64,000 nucleotides of DNA from Liquorilactobacillus sucicola DSM 21376 = JCM 15457 (GCF_000612445.1 NZ_BALC01000001.1:186001-250000); one strand, 5' to 3'; shown: positions 19,884-30,537, numbered from the stretch's first letter. Translations and numbers: made by a program. The notes: a model not told the origin generated them from the sequence alone.

Positions 19884-19936
19884 TCACCGGCTTTTTACCG
19901 GGATGAAGGTAACAACTATGGAAGGGTGGGAACATA
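19884..19936 (+). promoter_or_regulatory. Possible S15 autoregulatory leader
   Basis: The rpsO leader holds a GC-rich hairpin, CCGG-CTTTTTA-CCGG (19887-19901), followed by GGATGAAGG and a second ATG at 19918 out of frame with rpsO. S15 represses its own mRNA through varied leader structures in Firmicutes; this is a candidate only. Confidence 0.35.
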
Positions 19937-20206
19937 ATGGCTATCACAAAAGAAAAAAAGAACGAAGTCATGAAGAAGTATGCTCGTCATGAAGGCGATA
20001 CTGGTTCGACGGAGGTTCAAATCGCAGTTTTGACTGCAGACATCAACGAACTTAACGAACATGTGCGTACTCATAAAAAGGACTACGCTTCACAACGTGG
20101 TTTGATGAGAAAGATTGGACATCGTCGTAATCTATTGGCTTACTTGCGTAATAATGACGTTCAAAGCTATCGCGAACTTATCAAGAGTTTAGGTCTGCGT
20201 CGTTAA
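19937..20206 (+). CDS. rpsO: 30S ribosomal protein S15
   Basis: 89-residue protein binding the 16S three-way junction. Conserved blocks: [34 protein letters not shown] and [13 protein letters not shown] 19937 follows GGGTGGGA. Monocistronic; followed directly by the structured repeat R2. Confidence 0.97.
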   Translation: MAITKEKKNEVMKKYARHEGDTGSTEVQIAVLTADINELNEHVRTHKKDYASQRGLMRKIGHRRNLLAYLRNNDVQSYRELIKSLGLRR

Positions 20207-20218
20207 TAGATCTTAGAA

Positions 20219-20395
20219 ATGAGAGTGTGACATAAGTCAGAAAATTTGAGTACTAACTCGAATTACGAACATAGCGAGTACTTTACTATGAGTAATTCGA
20301 AGTTAAACGGAGAATTTTGACTTATGGAACACGTTTATACGGAATAAAAATGGGGCTGTGCCAAAATTTCACTTTTGGCACAGTCCCATTTTTTT
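20219..20395 (+). repeat. Structured intergenic repeat, copy R2
   Basis: Best-preserved copy of the family. Outer arms GTGTGACATAAGTCA and TGACTTATGGAACAC are inverted, as are inner arms CGAATTAC and GTAATTCG, giving a long stem of roughly 100 bases. It ends in a strong terminator: GGGGCTGTGCCAAAA pairs with TTTTGGCACAGTCCC, then seven T (20351-20395). Lies just 3' of rpsO. The remaining bases to 20541 hold an extended -10 (TGGTATAAT, 20499-20507). Confidence 0.75.
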
Positions 20396-20541
20396 GTACA
20401 GTAAACGAGTGTCTGTGTTAAAATAAAATGGCTTTTTTAATCGTAATGCAATTTTTAGAATTATGAACAGCTAATCATCCCAATCAAGTTGTTAAATGTG
20501 GTATAATTATGTTTCAATAAGGTATGAAGAAGGTTTTCAAT

Positions 20542-20888
20542 ATGAACGGATATCGTGTTGCGGCTGTTGCGCAACGGGAGCGGTTGGCACACGCATGATT
20601 GAAATGCTAGAACAGTCCAGTTTACCGACTGCTAGCGTTAAGCATTTGGCGTCAAAACGCTCTGCAGGGAAAAACCTTAATTTTAAAGATGAAGACGTAA
20701 TGGTTGAAGAATTAGCATCACGGTCACTTGAAGGAATCAACTTGGTATTGTTTTCAGCTGGTGACGGTATTTCTAAAGGATCTGCTCCTGAAGCTATTAA
20801 AAGAGGTGCTGCTTAGAATTCTGTCCAAATTGCAGAACGGTTGCATGCTTTAAATTTATTACATGTACCAAATAAAAGTGAGGGTTAA
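20542..20888 (+). pseudogene. asd: Remnant of aspartate-semialdehyde dehydrogenase
   Basis: Only the ends of asd remain. The start (ATG 20542) reads MNGYRVAAV, then one G is missing at about 20569 (GTTGGCGCA expected); the next frame continues ATGAVGTRMIEMLEQSSLP to APEAIKRGAA. It then runs through a TAG (20814) straight into the C-terminal tail NSVQIAERLHALNLL, ending at 20888. About 230 central residues, including the catalytic Cys and His, are gone. The join is at RGAA, a motif present at both ends in intact enzymes, which suggests deletion between short repeats. Precedes dapA by 2 bases. Confidence 0.85.
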
Positions 20889-20890
20889 AA

Positions 20891-21763
20891 ATGGATTTGA
20901 AAAAAGCTGAAATTATTACAGCAATGGTTACACCTTTTGCGGAAGATGGTGGGGTTAGCTATACGCGCCTTGAAAAACTAATCGATTATTTATTAGACAA
21001 CGGGACCCAAGGTATTTTAGTCTCGGGAACGACTGGAGAAGCACCAACTTTGACAGAAAAAGAAAAACTGGAGCTGGTTGCTAAGTCGGTCGAGTTGGTG
21101 GCTGGCAGAGTACCTGTGATTGCGGGTACCGGCTCCAACTCAACTCGTGCGACGATTGAATATACAAACAAAGTTGCAGAAATAGAAGGGGTTGATGCAG
21201 CTCTTGTTGTAGTACCTTACTATAACAAGCCCGATCAGGCAGGAATGGTGGCTCACTTTACAGATGTGGCTGATAAAAGCCGTTTACCATTGTTCATTTA
21301 TAACGTTCCGGGACGGACTGGTGTTACAATGGAAGTGGAGACAATTGCCGAACTTGCTCAACATCCAAATATTATTGGACTTAAAGATTGTACAGGAAAC
21401 GTGAACTTGAGTCGCATAGTGTCCGTGACACCAGATGACTTTTTAGTTTATACAGGAGAAGATGCAGATGCTTTGGCTGCAAAGACACTTGGTGCACAAG
21501 GGGTTATTTCTGTAGTTTCACATTTGTACGGAAACAAGTTAAATGATATGTTTGCAGCAGTTGAAGATGGAGAATACAAGAAGGCTGGAGAATTGATGCG
21601 TTATCTTACTCCAAAGGTAGCAGATGTTTTTTCAGCGCCATCACCTAGCCCAGTGAAAGCTGCATTGAACTACTTGGGAGTTGAAGTTGGCGGATGTCGT
21701 TTGCCGATTTTGCCGTTGAGTGCGGAAGAGACAAGAAAATTAGTGAAGAAATTAGGTATTTAA
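20891..21763 (+). CDS. dapA: 4-hydroxy-tetrahydrodipicolinate synthase
   Basis: 290-residue TIM-barrel aldolase condensing pyruvate with aspartate semialdehyde, the first committed step to diaminopimelate and lysine. Visible: TTGEAPTL, the Tyr in FIYNVPGRTG, the Schiff-base Lys in IIGLKDCTGN, and YTGEDADAL. Full length and intact. The enzyme's substrate is the product of Asd, whose adjacent gene is destroyed, so either another asd exists or the pathway is decaying. ATG 20891 follows TGAGGG. Confidence 0.95.
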   Translation: MDLKKAEIITAMVTPFAEDGGVSYTRLEKLIDYLLDNGTQGILVSGTTGEAPTLTEKEKLELVAKSVELVAGRVPVIAGTGSNSTRATIEYTNKVAEIEGVDAALVVVPYYNKPDQAGMVAHFTDVADKSRLPLFIYNVPGRTGVTMEVETIAELAQHPNIIGLKDCTGNVNLSRIVSVTPDDFLVYTGEDADALAAKTLGAQGVISVVSHLYGNKLNDMFAAVEDGEYKKAGELMRYLTPKVADVFSAPSPSPVKAALNYLGVEVGGCRLPILPLSAEETRKLVKKLGI

Positions 21764-21779
21764 AAAGAGAGGTGAAAGA

Positions 21780-23492
21780 ATGAGTAAAATAAAAATCATT
21801 CCACTCGGCGGAGTGCGTGAAAATGCTAAAAACATGTATGTAGTTGAAGTGAATGATGAAATTTATGTTTTGGATTGTGGATTGAAGTATCCAGAAAATG
21901 AGTTGTTGGGAATTGATACGGTTATTCCAGATTTTGGATATTTACGTGAGAATGCTAATAAAATTGTTGGGGTCTTTTTAACACACGGACATGCTGATGC
22001 AATTGGGGCACTTCCTTACTTTCTCAGTGAATTCGACGTTCCGGTCTTTGGAACTGAAATGACGATTGCTTTGGCGAAAATTAGTGTTCGCAATGATGCT
22101 AAGTTGGCTAAGTTTGATGATTTTCACATTATTAATGATCAAACGGAGATAGACTTTAATCATGCCACGGTTTCTTTTTTTAAAACGACTCACTCAATCC
22201 CTGAATCTATCGGGATTGTTGTCAGAACAGAGAGCGGCAGTATCGTTTATACTGGTGATTTCAAATTTGATCAGACGGCTGCTAAGGGCTACCAGACTGA
22301 TTTAGCACGGTTGGCTGAGATTGGTAACCGCGGTGTCCTAGCACTTATGAGTGATTCTGCCAATGCGGAAAATCCCAAAGAAACGGTGAACGAGAGCAAG
22401 ATATTTGAAGCAATCAATGATAATTTTGAATATCGGCATGGGCGTATTATTGTTGCGTGTGTGGCATCAAATATTTTACGAATCCAGCAAATTTTTGATG
22501 CAGCTGCCAAAAATGGACGCAAAGTTGCTTTGACAGGCCATGACATTGAAGAAATTGTTGATACTGCATTGGAATTAGGGAAACTACATCTTCCAGCAGA
22601 TGATTTGTTGATCTCAATTAAAAAAATCGATGATTATCCTGATGAAGAGTTGGTAATTCTAGAAACGGGACGTTCTGGCGAACCATTGAAGTCGTTGCAA
22701 AAAATGGCAACTAAGAAACATCATGAGGTTTCGCTCCGCGAAGGCGACTTAGTCTTCATCACTACAACCCCGTCACACGCAATGGAAACAACGGTTGCGA
22801 AGACACGTGATATGATTTATCGTGCGGGTGCAGATGTTAAAGCGATCTCAGATGAACTTAACTCTTCGGGCCATGCAAGTCGCAATGATTTACAGTTGAT
22901 GATGAATCTGTTGCATCCGCGCTATGTGGTTCCTGTGCAAGGCGAGTATCGCCTGTTGGCTGCTAACGCAGAATGGGCGCAAGAATTGGGAATTCCTAAA
23001 GATCATATTTTCATCACTTCAAAAGGTGATATTTTAGAGTATGATCGTGATAAACTACTGCTTGCTTCTTCCGTAGAAGTTGGTAATACTTTGATTGATG
23101 GCAGCGGTGTTGGGGATATCGGTAATATTGTCTTACGAGATCGGAAGATTTTATCAGAAGATGGTGTTTTTATTGCCGTTGTTACAATAGATAGGCGTAA
23201 GAAAAAAATTGTCGAGGCTCCTAAGATTACTTCGCGTGGCTTTGTGTATGTAAAAACAAGCGGTGATCTGATGGCGGAAAGCGCGGAGCTCGTTTCAAAA
23301 ACAGTACAGCAAAATCTTGATAATAAAGAGTTTGACTGGGGACATTTAAAACAAGATGTCAGAGAACAGTTAAATCATTTCTTATATGAGAACACGAAGA
23401 GACATCCGGTTATTTTGCCTGTGATTATGGAAATTAACCAGCACCGACACTTTAATAAGAAAAAAAAGAAGTCGGTCAGCGATGAAGATTAG
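21780..23492 (+). CDS. rnjB: Ribonuclease J2
   Basis: 570-residue beta-CASP ribonuclease, paralogue of the rnjA gene at the left edge. It has the beta-lactamase and beta-CASP core and the C-terminal domain of RNase J, but the zinc motif is HGHADA instead of HGHEDH, as in J2 proteins that act mainly as a structural partner of J1. HSIPES and a later GHASR region are kept. It follows dapA by 16 bases, the usual dapA-rnjB order of lactobacilli. Confidence 0.93.
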   Translation: MSKIKIIPLGGVRENAKNMYVVEVNDEIYVLDCGLKYPENELLGIDTVIPDFGYLRENANKIVGVFLTHGHADAIGALPYFLSEFDVPVFGTEMTIALAKISVRNDAKLAKFDDFHIINDQTEIDFNHATVSFFKTTHSIPESIGIVVRTESGSIVYTGDFKFDQTAAKGYQTDLARLAEIGNRGVLALMSDSANAENPKETVNESKIFEAINDNFEYRHGRIIVACVASNILRIQQIFDAAAKNGRKVALTGHDIEEIVDTALELGKLHLPADDLLISIKKIDDYPDEELVILETGRSGEPLKSLQKMATKKHHEVSLREGDLVFITTTPSHAMETTVAKTRDMIYRAGADVKAISDELNSSGHASRNDLQLMMNLLHPRYVVPVQGEYRLLAANAEWAQELGIPKDHIFITSKGDILEYDRDKLLLASSVEVGNTLIDGSGVGDIGNIVLRDRKILSEDGVFIAVVTIDRRKKKIVEAPKITSRGFVYVKTSGDLMAESAELVSKTVQQNLDNKEFDWGHLKQDVREQLNHFLYENTKRHPVILPVIMEINQHRHFNKKKKKSVSDED

Positions 23493-23542
23493 TTTTGTGG
23501 CTGCAAGCTGAAGACGACTGTTTTATGTTTAGTTGAGTAACA

Positions 23543-23587
23543 AAAAAGAGGTCTAGGGCGAGTGAACTTGTCCTGGGCTTTTTTGTT
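23543..23587 (+). terminator. Terminator after rnjB
   Basis: AGGTCTAGGGC pairs (with G-U pairs) with GTCCTGGGCTT, followed by TTTTTTG. Confidence 0.65.
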
Positions 23588-23601
23588 AAGGAGGATTGGC
23601 G

Positions 23602-24504
23602 ATGGATAAGGATTACGCTTTATTACTTAAGCAAGGAACGGCCGCACTTGAGGGTAACGCATATGAAAAAGCCAGCGCATTGCTGACAGAGTGCTACTCG
23701 GAGAAAAAAACTTTTAGAGTTAACTTTTTATTAGTAACTGCATTTGCGAAACAGGGGGAGTATGTTGCTGCCGGAGAATTGGCTGAAGAATATCTTTCAG
23801 AGTATATAAAGAATAACAATTATTTTGAAAAATACATTCTTATTAATGCTAGAGCGGGGCGCTTTGTACATCTAAAGAAGCTTATGTTGTCAATTGACTC
23901 TTACTTGAATAAGGAAGAAAGGGTCAGTTTCACGAGCATGCTCGCTGAAGAAGAGGTTTCTTTTGCGGCAGAACATAGAGATAATGTCGATAAAATGCGA
24001 AAAAAAGTTATGCATTGTGGCCAAGCAGGGCCACTTGAACAGAGAAAACTTTTCAAGCAAGCTTATTTACTGCCCAGCAGTGTTTTCTTACAGGTCGGTA
24101 AATACTTGCTTAGTGATCCGGATGTTCATTCATTGATAAAGTCGAATATTATAGATGATTTTAGAACTTTGAAAATTGCAGAAAAAATTTCATTTTATTT
24201 TTGCGATCAAAAAACATACACGCTTGTACCTAAAAAATTGCACGCGCTGGAACAAACGAACACCTACAGTTACTTTCAAACAAAACTCATGGATGATAAA
24301 AATCAGATTTTACAAAATCAACTTTGGCGCGAAGTGCGCTTGAAACTTATTTTGCTTTATCCATTTGAGCAAGAAATAGTCCTTCCCTCTGAAAAGTGGC
24401 TTCATGCTTTTTTGTTGGATGAATCATTGGCAGGCTATCCAAAAAAGATTAAAAAATGGGCAAAGATTCTTGAAAATGAACTTTCAAGCTGGAAAATACA
24501 ATAA
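23602..24504 (+). CDS. TPR-like protein of unknown function
   Basis: 300-residue soluble, mostly alpha-helical protein. The N-terminal 80 residues look like tetratricopeptide repeats (YEKASALLTECYSEKK, then AFAKQGEYVAAGELAEEYL). I recognise no catalytic motif and no signal peptide. I chose ATG 23602, 7 bases after AAGGAGG; a TTG at 23596 is too close to it. Similar helical-repeat proteins sit between rnjB and tuf in lactobacilli. Probably a scaffold; function unknown. Confidence 0.75.
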   Translation: MDKDYALLLKQGTAALEGNAYEKASALLTECYSEKKTFRVNFLLVTAFAKQGEYVAAGELAEEYLSEYIKNNNYFEKYILINARAGRFVHLKKLMLSIDSYLNKEERVSFTSMLAEEEVSFAAEHRDNVDKMRKKVMHCGQAGPLEQRKLFKQAYLLPSSVFLQVGKYLLSDPDVHSLIKSNIIDDFRTLKIAEKISFYFCDQKTYTLVPKKLHALEQTNTYSYFQTKLMDDKNQILQNQLWREVRLKLILLYPFEQEIVLPSEKWLHAFLLDESLAGYPKKIKKWAKILENELSSWKIQ

Positions 24505-24548
24505 AATATGCCATTTTGAAGACAATTTATTTTTTTCAAACATAAGTA

Positions 24549-24641
24549 TTTACAAATAGAACTCGGGTCTATATAATAGCTTAAGGATTCTTCTTTACGG
24601 GATAACTAAAACTTGGTATTTTCGTGTAGAAGTAGTATAAT
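24549..24641 (+). promoter_or_regulatory. Tandem tuf promoters P1 and P2
   Basis: P1: TTTACA (24549-24554), 17 bases, TATAAT (24572-24577). P2: TTGGTA (24613-24618), 17 bases, TATAAT (24636-24641). Two strong promoters suit the high demand for EF-Tu. Confidence 0.8.
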
Positions 24642-24713
24642 AAAAGTTAAAGGATTATCGGCAATTGTTTTTGTTGCGGATTTTTCTTGCAAAAATACAG
24701 GAGGTTCGTATTA

Positions 24714-25901
24714 ATGGCAAAAGAACATTATGAAAGAACAAAACCCCATGTAAATATTGGTACAATTGGCCATGTTGATCATGGGAAAACAACTTTAACA
24801 GCTGCTATCACAAAGGTTTTGGCAGCTAAGGGATTAGCAAAGGCTGAAGATTATGCTTCAATCGATGCTGCTCCAGAAGAACGTGAACGTGGTATTACAA
24901 TCAACACTGCTCACGTTGAATATGAAACAGAAAAACGTCATTATGCACATATTGATGCCCCAGGACATGCTGACTACGTTAAGAACATGATTACTGGTGC
25001 CGCTCAAATGGATGGTGCTATCTTGGTTGTTGCTGCAACTGATGGTCCTATGCCACAAACACGTGAACATATCTTGCTTGCTCGCCAAGTTGGTGTTGAA
25101 TACATTGTTGTGTTCTTAAACAAGTGTGACTTAGTTGATGATGAAGAATTATTAGACTTAGTTGAAATGGAAGTTCGTGAATTATTAAGCGAATATGATT
25201 TCCCTGGTGATGATATTCCAGTTATCCGTGGTTCTGCTTTGAAAGCCCTTGAAGGCGATGCAGATGCAGAAGCTAAGATTCAAGAATTGATGGATACTGT
25301 TGATGAATACATCCCAACTCCAGAACGTCCAACTGATAAACCATTCTTGATGCCAGTTGAAGATGTTTTCACAATTACTGGTCGTGGTACAGTTGCTTCT
25401 GGTCGTATTGATCGTGGTACAGTTAAGGTCGGCGATGAAGTTGAAATCGTTGGTTTGAAAGATGATATCTTGAAGACAACAATCACTGGACTTGAAATGT
25501 TCCGTAAGACACTTGATCTTGGTGAAGCTGGTGATAACGTTGGTGCGTTGTTACGTGGTGTTAACCGTGAACAAGTTGAACGTGGACAAGTTCTTGCAGC
25601 ACCTGGTTCAATCCAGACACACAAGAAGTTCAAGGGTGAAGTTTATATCTTGACTAAAGAAGAAGGTGGACGTCATACTCCATTCTTCTCAAACTATCGT
25701 CCTCAATTCTACTTCCATACAACGGATGTTACTGGTGTTATCGAGTTGCCTGAAGGTGTAGAAATGGTTATGCCTGGCGATAACGTAACATTTACAGTTG
25801 AATTGATCGCTCCAGTTGCTATTGAAAAGGGTCTTAAATTCACTGTTCGTGAAGGTGGACGTACAGTTGGTGCTGGTGTCGTTTCAGAAATCGACGACTA
25901 A
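24714..25901 (+). CDS. tuf: Elongation factor Tu
   Basis: 395-residue GTPase that delivers aminoacyl-tRNA to the ribosome. G motifs: [18 protein letters not shown] and NKCD; later barrels include [16 protein letters not shown]. The start is ATG 24714, 8 bases after AGGAGG; in-frame codons upstream are leader. Codon use is strongly biased (GGT, CGT, GAA), unlike its neighbours, as expected for a very highly expressed gene. Monocistronic. Confidence 0.99.
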   Translation: MAKEHYERTKPHVNIGTIGHVDHGKTTLTAAITKVLAAKGLAKAEDYASIDAAPEERERGITINTAHVEYETEKRHYAHIDAPGHADYVKNMITGAAQMDGAILVVAATDGPMPQTREHILLARQVGVEYIVVFLNKCDLVDDEELLDLVEMEVRELLSEYDFPGDDIPVIRGSALKALEGDADAEAKIQELMDTVDEYIPTPERPTDKPFLMPVEDVFTITGRGTVASGRIDRGTVKVGDEVEIVGLKDDILKTTITGLEMFRKTLDLGEAGDNVGALLRGVNREQVERGQVLAAPGSIQTHKKFKGEVYILTKEEGGRHTPFFSNYRPQFYFHTTDVTGVIELPEGVEMVMPGDNVTFTVELIAPVAIEKGLKFTVREGGRTVGAGVVSEIDD

Positions 25902-25918
25902 AGTTGAGCTAAACAAAG

Positions 25919-25945
25919 AAGTTCGGATTTTTCCGGACTTTTTTT
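25919..25945 (+). terminator. tuf terminator
   Basis: AAGTTCGG-ATTTTT-CCGGACTT followed by five more T. The remaining bases to the tig promoter show nothing I can identify. Confidence 0.85.
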
Positions 25946-26139
25946 GTACATAAGAATGAAGCACTCTGAGAAGTGCAGTTTGACATACTCTAGGGCATGT
26001 TTTAATAGTTAAAAACACATATTAAGCAATATGATTGAAGGCCAAGCGGCTAGATTAGTAGCTTAGCGAAGATTTTAAAGAAATACTAGGTCGATTCGAA
26101 CTAAGTTCAGATGCTTTTTGCTTTTTTTAGCAAGATTTA

Positions 26140-26168
26140 TTTACAATTTGCTTCAACTACGGTAAACT
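26140..26168 (+). promoter_or_regulatory. tig promoter
   Basis: TTTACA (26140-26145), 17-base spacer, TAAACT (26163-26168), 60 bases before the tig ATG. Confidence 0.5.
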
Positions 26169-26227
26169 AGCTTAGTATGCAATTAGTAAATAAATTGTAC
26201 AAATTTTTTTCGCGCGGAGGGAAAATA

Positions 26228-27543
26228 ATGTCTACAAAATGGGAAAAACAAGGTGCAAACACAGGGAAATTAACCTTTGAGATTACACCTGATAAAGTAA
26301 AAGAAGCTTAGATGCCGCTTTTAAACGTGTTAAGAAAAATCTAAATGTACCAGGATTCAGAAAGGGTAAAGTTCCTCGTCAGATCTTCAATAGAATGTAT
26401 GGGGAAGAATCACTGTATCAAGATGCTTTGAATATTCTATTGCCAGAGGCATACTCAGCGGCAGTGCAAGAAGAAAAAATCAAACCAGTTGACCAGCCTA
26501 AGGTTGATGTTGAAAGCTTAGAAAAGGGTAAAAACTGGGTTTTGGTTGCTGAAGTCACTGTTGAGCCTGAAGTTGAGCTTGGCGAATATAAGAATTTAGA
26601 GGTAACGCCTCATCCAACACGTGTGCTTGTGGCAGATATCGAGGCTGAGCTTGAGAAGAGACGCCAACAACAAGCCGAGTTAGTTTTGAAAGAAGATGAA
26701 CCGGCTAAGAAGGGCGATACAGTAATCATTGATTTTGAAGGTAAAATTGATGGAGACCCCTTTGAAGGTGGTAAGGCAGAAAACCATTCGCTTGAATTAG
26801 GCTCAAACTCATTCATCCCTGGATTTGAAGATCAATTGATCGGACATAAAGCTGATGATGAAGTAGCTGTCAAAGTTACTTTCCCAGATGATTATCAAGC
26901 TGAAGAATTAAGGGGAAAAGAAGCAATTTTTGATGTTACGATTCATGAGGTTAAAGAAAAACAACTTCCTGAATTAGACGATGATTTTGCTAAAGATATA
27001 GATGAAGAAGTTGATACGCTCGAAGAATTGAAAGCAAAAATCAAAGATGAACTTAAAGAAAAGAAAGTTGCTGAGGCTAAGGCTGCAATTCAAGACGAGG
27101 CAATTGATTTGGCTGTGGAAAATGCTAAAATTGGTGAAATTCCTGAAGCAATGCTTGAAGATGATATTCATCGTCAAATTGACCAGTATCTTGCGGGAAT
27201 GCAACAGCAGGGTATCAATGCGGAAACATACTACAAATTGACTGGTACGACGGAAGCTGACTTGCACAAACAATTTGAAAAAGATGCTGAAAAACGCGTT
27301 AAGACGAATTTAGTGCTTGAAGCAATTGTTGCTAGCGAAGATGTTGATGTAACTGATGATGATATCGATGCTGAAATTAAAAAATTAGCAGACCAGTACA
27401 ACATGGAACCAGATGCTGTTCGTTCAGCGTTGAGTAATGATATGTTGAAACATGATATTGCTATCCGCAAAGTTGTTGATGAAATAGCTGATTCTGCAAA
27501 ACAGACTCGCGAAAAAAAGACGACGGAAAAAGAAAAGAAATAA
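26228..27543 (+). pseudogene. tig: Trigger factor, frameshifted near the start
   Basis: Ribosome-bound chaperone and prolyl isomerase, about 438 residues when joined. The N-terminal ribosome-binding domain begins at ATG 26228 after [16 protein letters not shown] is the ribosome-contact signature. An FKBP-type domain (about 160-245, [14 protein letters not shown]) and the helical C-terminal domain follow. After VKEA, GCTTAGATGCC reads as a stop where GCTTTAGATGCC would give ALDAAF, so one T is missing near 26308. The remaining 410 codons are clean, favouring sequencing error or very recent loss. Lies upstream of clpX as usual. Confidence 0.9.
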
Positions 27544-27573
27544 ATAATTAATTAGGTTTATAGATGATAGCTG

Positions 27574-27610
27574 ATCACGTTGGACTTTTTTTATCCAACG
27601 TGATTCTTTG
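27574..27610 (+). terminator. Terminator between tig and clpX
   Basis: ATCACGTTGGA and TCCAACGTGAT form a perfect 11-base stem around a 9-base loop, then TTCTTTG. Confidence 0.8.
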
Positions 27611-27705
27611 TTTATTGAAGGCATTTTTTTTAAAACTAACTATTAGCGTTTATGATGTTAGTTTGTTAGAATGTAAAGATAAAGATGGTATTAAGGGGGA
27701 TAAAA

Positions 27706-28953
27706 ATGTTTGAAAATACGGATAAGAATGGGCCGGTCGTATGTTCATTTTGTGGAAAATCCCAAGACCAGGTAAAAAAAATTGTTGCGGGTCCCGGAGT
27801 ATATATTTGTAATGAATGTATTGATTTATGTAAAGAAATAATTGATGAGGAATTCAAGGAACAAGCTTCAGAAGAATTGTTGAACGTACCTAAACCACGT
27901 GAAATTGTTGATATTTTAAATCAATATGTAATTGGGCAAGAACAAGCAAAAAAGACTTTGGCAGTGGCAGTATATAATCATTATAAGCGTGTTAATGCAG
28001 CTTTAGATGACAGTAATGATGATACTGAATTGCAAAAAAGTAATATTTGCTTGGTAGGACCAACAGGTTCAGGGAAAACATTTTTAGCACAGAGTCTAGC
28101 TAAAATCTTACGTGTTCCCTTTGCAATTGCGGATGCAACAACTTTGACTGAGGCTGGTTATGTAGGTGAGGATGTTGAGAATATTCTCTTAAAACTATTA
28201 CAAAATGCTGATTTTGATGTTGATCGTGCTGAACGAGGAATTATCTACATTGATGAAATTGATAAAATCGCCAAAAAAAGCGAAAATGTTTCAATTACGC
28301 GTGATGTTTCAGGTGAAGGTGTGCAGCAGGCACTTCTGAAAATTTTAGAAGGTACAGTTGCTAGTGTTCCACCTCAAGGTGGTCGTAAACACCCGCAACA
28401 AGAACTTATTCAGATTAACACAACAAATATTTTATTTATTGTTGGTGGTGCTTTTGATGGAATCGAAACGATGGTCAAGAATCGTTTAGGTGACAAAGCA
28501 ATTGGTTTTGGAGTGGACACGAAGCAATCCTACGATGAAAACAAGAGTTTGATGCAGCAGATTATTCCAGAAGATTTATTGAAATTTGGTTTGATTCCTG
28601 AATTTATTGGCAGACTCCCAATTTTAACGGCACTTGAAAAACTAGATGAAGATGATCTTGTGCGAATTTTAACGGAACCCAAAAATGCTTTGGTTAAGCA
28701 ATATGCCAAACTTTTGGACTTAGATGATGTCAGTTTGAAATTTGAACCGAGTGCGTTGCAAGAAGTAGCACGTCTTGCAATTGAACGTAACACAGGAGCA
28801 CGTGGATTGCGTTCGATTATTGAAAATACGATGCGGGATGTTATGTATGAAATTCCAAGCCGAGATGATATAGATCAGGTGGTTGTTGATAAGGCAAGTG
28901 TGGATGGTAAGCGACTTCCAAAACTAGTAGTGGATGATAAGAAAGCTTCTTAA
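27706..28953 (+). CDS. clpX: ClpX protease ATPase subunit
   Basis: 415-residue AAA+ unfoldase feeding ClpP. The N-terminal zinc-binding domain has CSFCGK and CNECIDLC; Walker A is GPTGSGKT, Walker [11 protein letters not shown], the ClpP-contact loop IGF is in KAIGFGVD, and sensor 2 is in [10 protein letters not shown]. The start is ATG 27706, about 7 bases after AAGGGGG; earlier in-frame codons include the ribosome site. Single gene with its own terminators on both sides. Confidence 0.97.
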   Translation: MFENTDKNGPVVCSFCGKSQDQVKKIVAGPGVYICNECIDLCKEIIDEEFKEQASEELLNVPKPREIVDILNQYVIGQEQAKKTLAVAVYNHYKRVNAALDDSNDDTELQKSNICLVGPTGSGKTFLAQSLAKILRVPFAIADATTLTEAGYVGEDVENILLKLLQNADFDVDRAERGIIYIDEIDKIAKKSENVSITRDVSGEGVQQALLKILEGTVASVPPQGGRKHPQQELIQINTTNILFIVGGAFDGIETMVKNRLGDKAIGFGVDTKQSYDENKSLMQQIIPEDLLKFGLIPEFIGRLPILTALEKLDEDDLVRILTEPKNALVKQYAKLLDLDDVSLKFEPSALQEVARLAIERNTGARGLRSIIENTMRDVMYEIPSRDDIDQVVVDKASVDGKRLPKLVVDDKKAS

Positions 28954-28967
28954 GCATATTTACCATG

Positions 28968-28996
28968 AAGCCAAGAAAAGTGAATTTCTTGGCTTT
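28968..28996 (+). terminator. clpX terminator
   Basis: AAGCCAAGAAA and TTTCTTGGCTT stem, followed by TTT. Confidence 0.8.
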
Positions 28997-29116
28997 TTGC
29001 TTGGGTTAAATGTAAGAATATTTTGCTTTAGCAGGATAATTTAGTAATGCTGCTTTAATTTTAGTCGTGTTTTTGGTAACATTAGGAAGTAAGTGAATAA
29101 CGTAGGAGGTTTGGTC

Positions 29117-30537
29117 ATGGATAAGCCACAAATTGGTGTGATCGGTATGGCAGTTATGGGTAAGAACCTTGCTCTTAATATTGAAAGCCGCGGTTACACT
29201 GTAGCTTTATATAATAGAACGGGTTCAAAAACAGAAAAGGTGGTCGCTGATCATCCTGAAAAACATCTGGTTCCAAGTTATTCGATCGAAGAATTTGTCA
29301 ACTCTTTGGAGACTCCTCGTCGAATTATCATAATGGTCAAGGCTGGGGCACCAACTGATGGAATGATCAAGCAATTACTTCCGTACTTGACTAAAGGAGA
29401 TGTCCTGATTGACGGAGGAAATACCTTCTTTGAGGACACGGTGCGGCGGAATGCTGAACTTGATCAATCTGGGATCAACTTCATTGGAATGGGTGTTTCA
29501 GGTGGTGAAAAAGGCGCACTTGAAGGTCCTTCATTAATGCCAGGTGGGCAAAAGGCTGCTTATGATTTAGTGGCACCTATTTTAGAAAAAATTTCAGCTA
29601 AAGCAGAAGATGGAACACCATGTGTTACTTATATCGGGCCTAATGGTGCTGGGCATTATGTCAAGATGGTTCATAATGGGATCGAATATGGGGACATGGA
29701 ATTAATATCAGAAAGCTATAATTTGTTGCGCAATGTCCTGCAGTTAAGTGTTGAAGAGATTGCGGCGATTTTTGAGGACTGGAACAAAGGTGAACTGGAC
29801 AGTTATTTAATGTCGATTACTGCTGACATTCTTACGCGCAAAGATGATGAAGGAACAGGTAAACCGATTGTTGATGTTATTCTTGATCGGGCAGGCAATA
29901 AAGGGACTGGAAAGTGGAGTTCACAAAGTGCACTTGAACTAGGTGTTCCACAGTCACTGATTACAGAGTCTGTATATGCGCGTTACATCTCAGCTTTGAA
30001 GAGTGAGCGCGTTGCGGCGAGCCATGTTTTGAATGGTCCTAATTTAGATGATTTAAACATTGATAAAAAAGCATTTGTTGAAAAAATTAGACAGGCTTTA
30101 TACTTCAGTAAAATAATGAGCTACGCACAAGGCTTTGAACAATTGCGTGTTGCATCAGAACACTATGATTGGAAACTTAAGTATGGCGATTTGGCATGAT
30201 TTGGCGTGAAGGCTGCATTATTAGAGCACAATTTCTCCAAAAAATTACCGATGCATTCAATAAAGATGAGACATTAGATAACTTAATGTTAGATCCTTAT
30301 TTCAAGAATATCACAGATAAGTATCAAGCTGCTGTTCGAGATGTTGCTTCACTCGCTATTAAGGCAGGTGTTGCTGTACCAGGATTTACGGCTGCAATTA
30401 CTTACTTTGACCAATATCGTTCTGAAGTCTTGCCAGCAAACATAATTCAAGCACAAAGAGATTACTTTGGTGCGCATACCTACGAACGGACAGATAAAGA
30501 AGGTACTTATCACTACGAGTGGTATCACGAAGAATAG
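29117..30537 (+). pseudogene. gnd: 6-phosphogluconate dehydrogenase, frameshifted
   Basis: Oxidative pentose-phosphate enzyme (6-phosphogluconate + NADP to ribulose-5-phosphate), about 473 residues when joined. NAD(P)-binding [13 protein letters not shown], substrate motif [16 protein letters not shown], then [16 protein letters not shown]. At 30194-30198 GCATGATT stops the frame; GCAATGATT would read [16 protein letters not shown], the conserved continuation. One A is missing. The rest is clean to the C-terminal YHYEWY. The start is ATG 29117 after GTAGGAGG. Confidence 0.9.

Noticed and set aside
20814-20816. In-frame TAG in the asd remnant as a recoded codon
   Set aside because: The catalytic centre is already missing and there is an upstream frameshift, so readthrough would not give a working enzyme.
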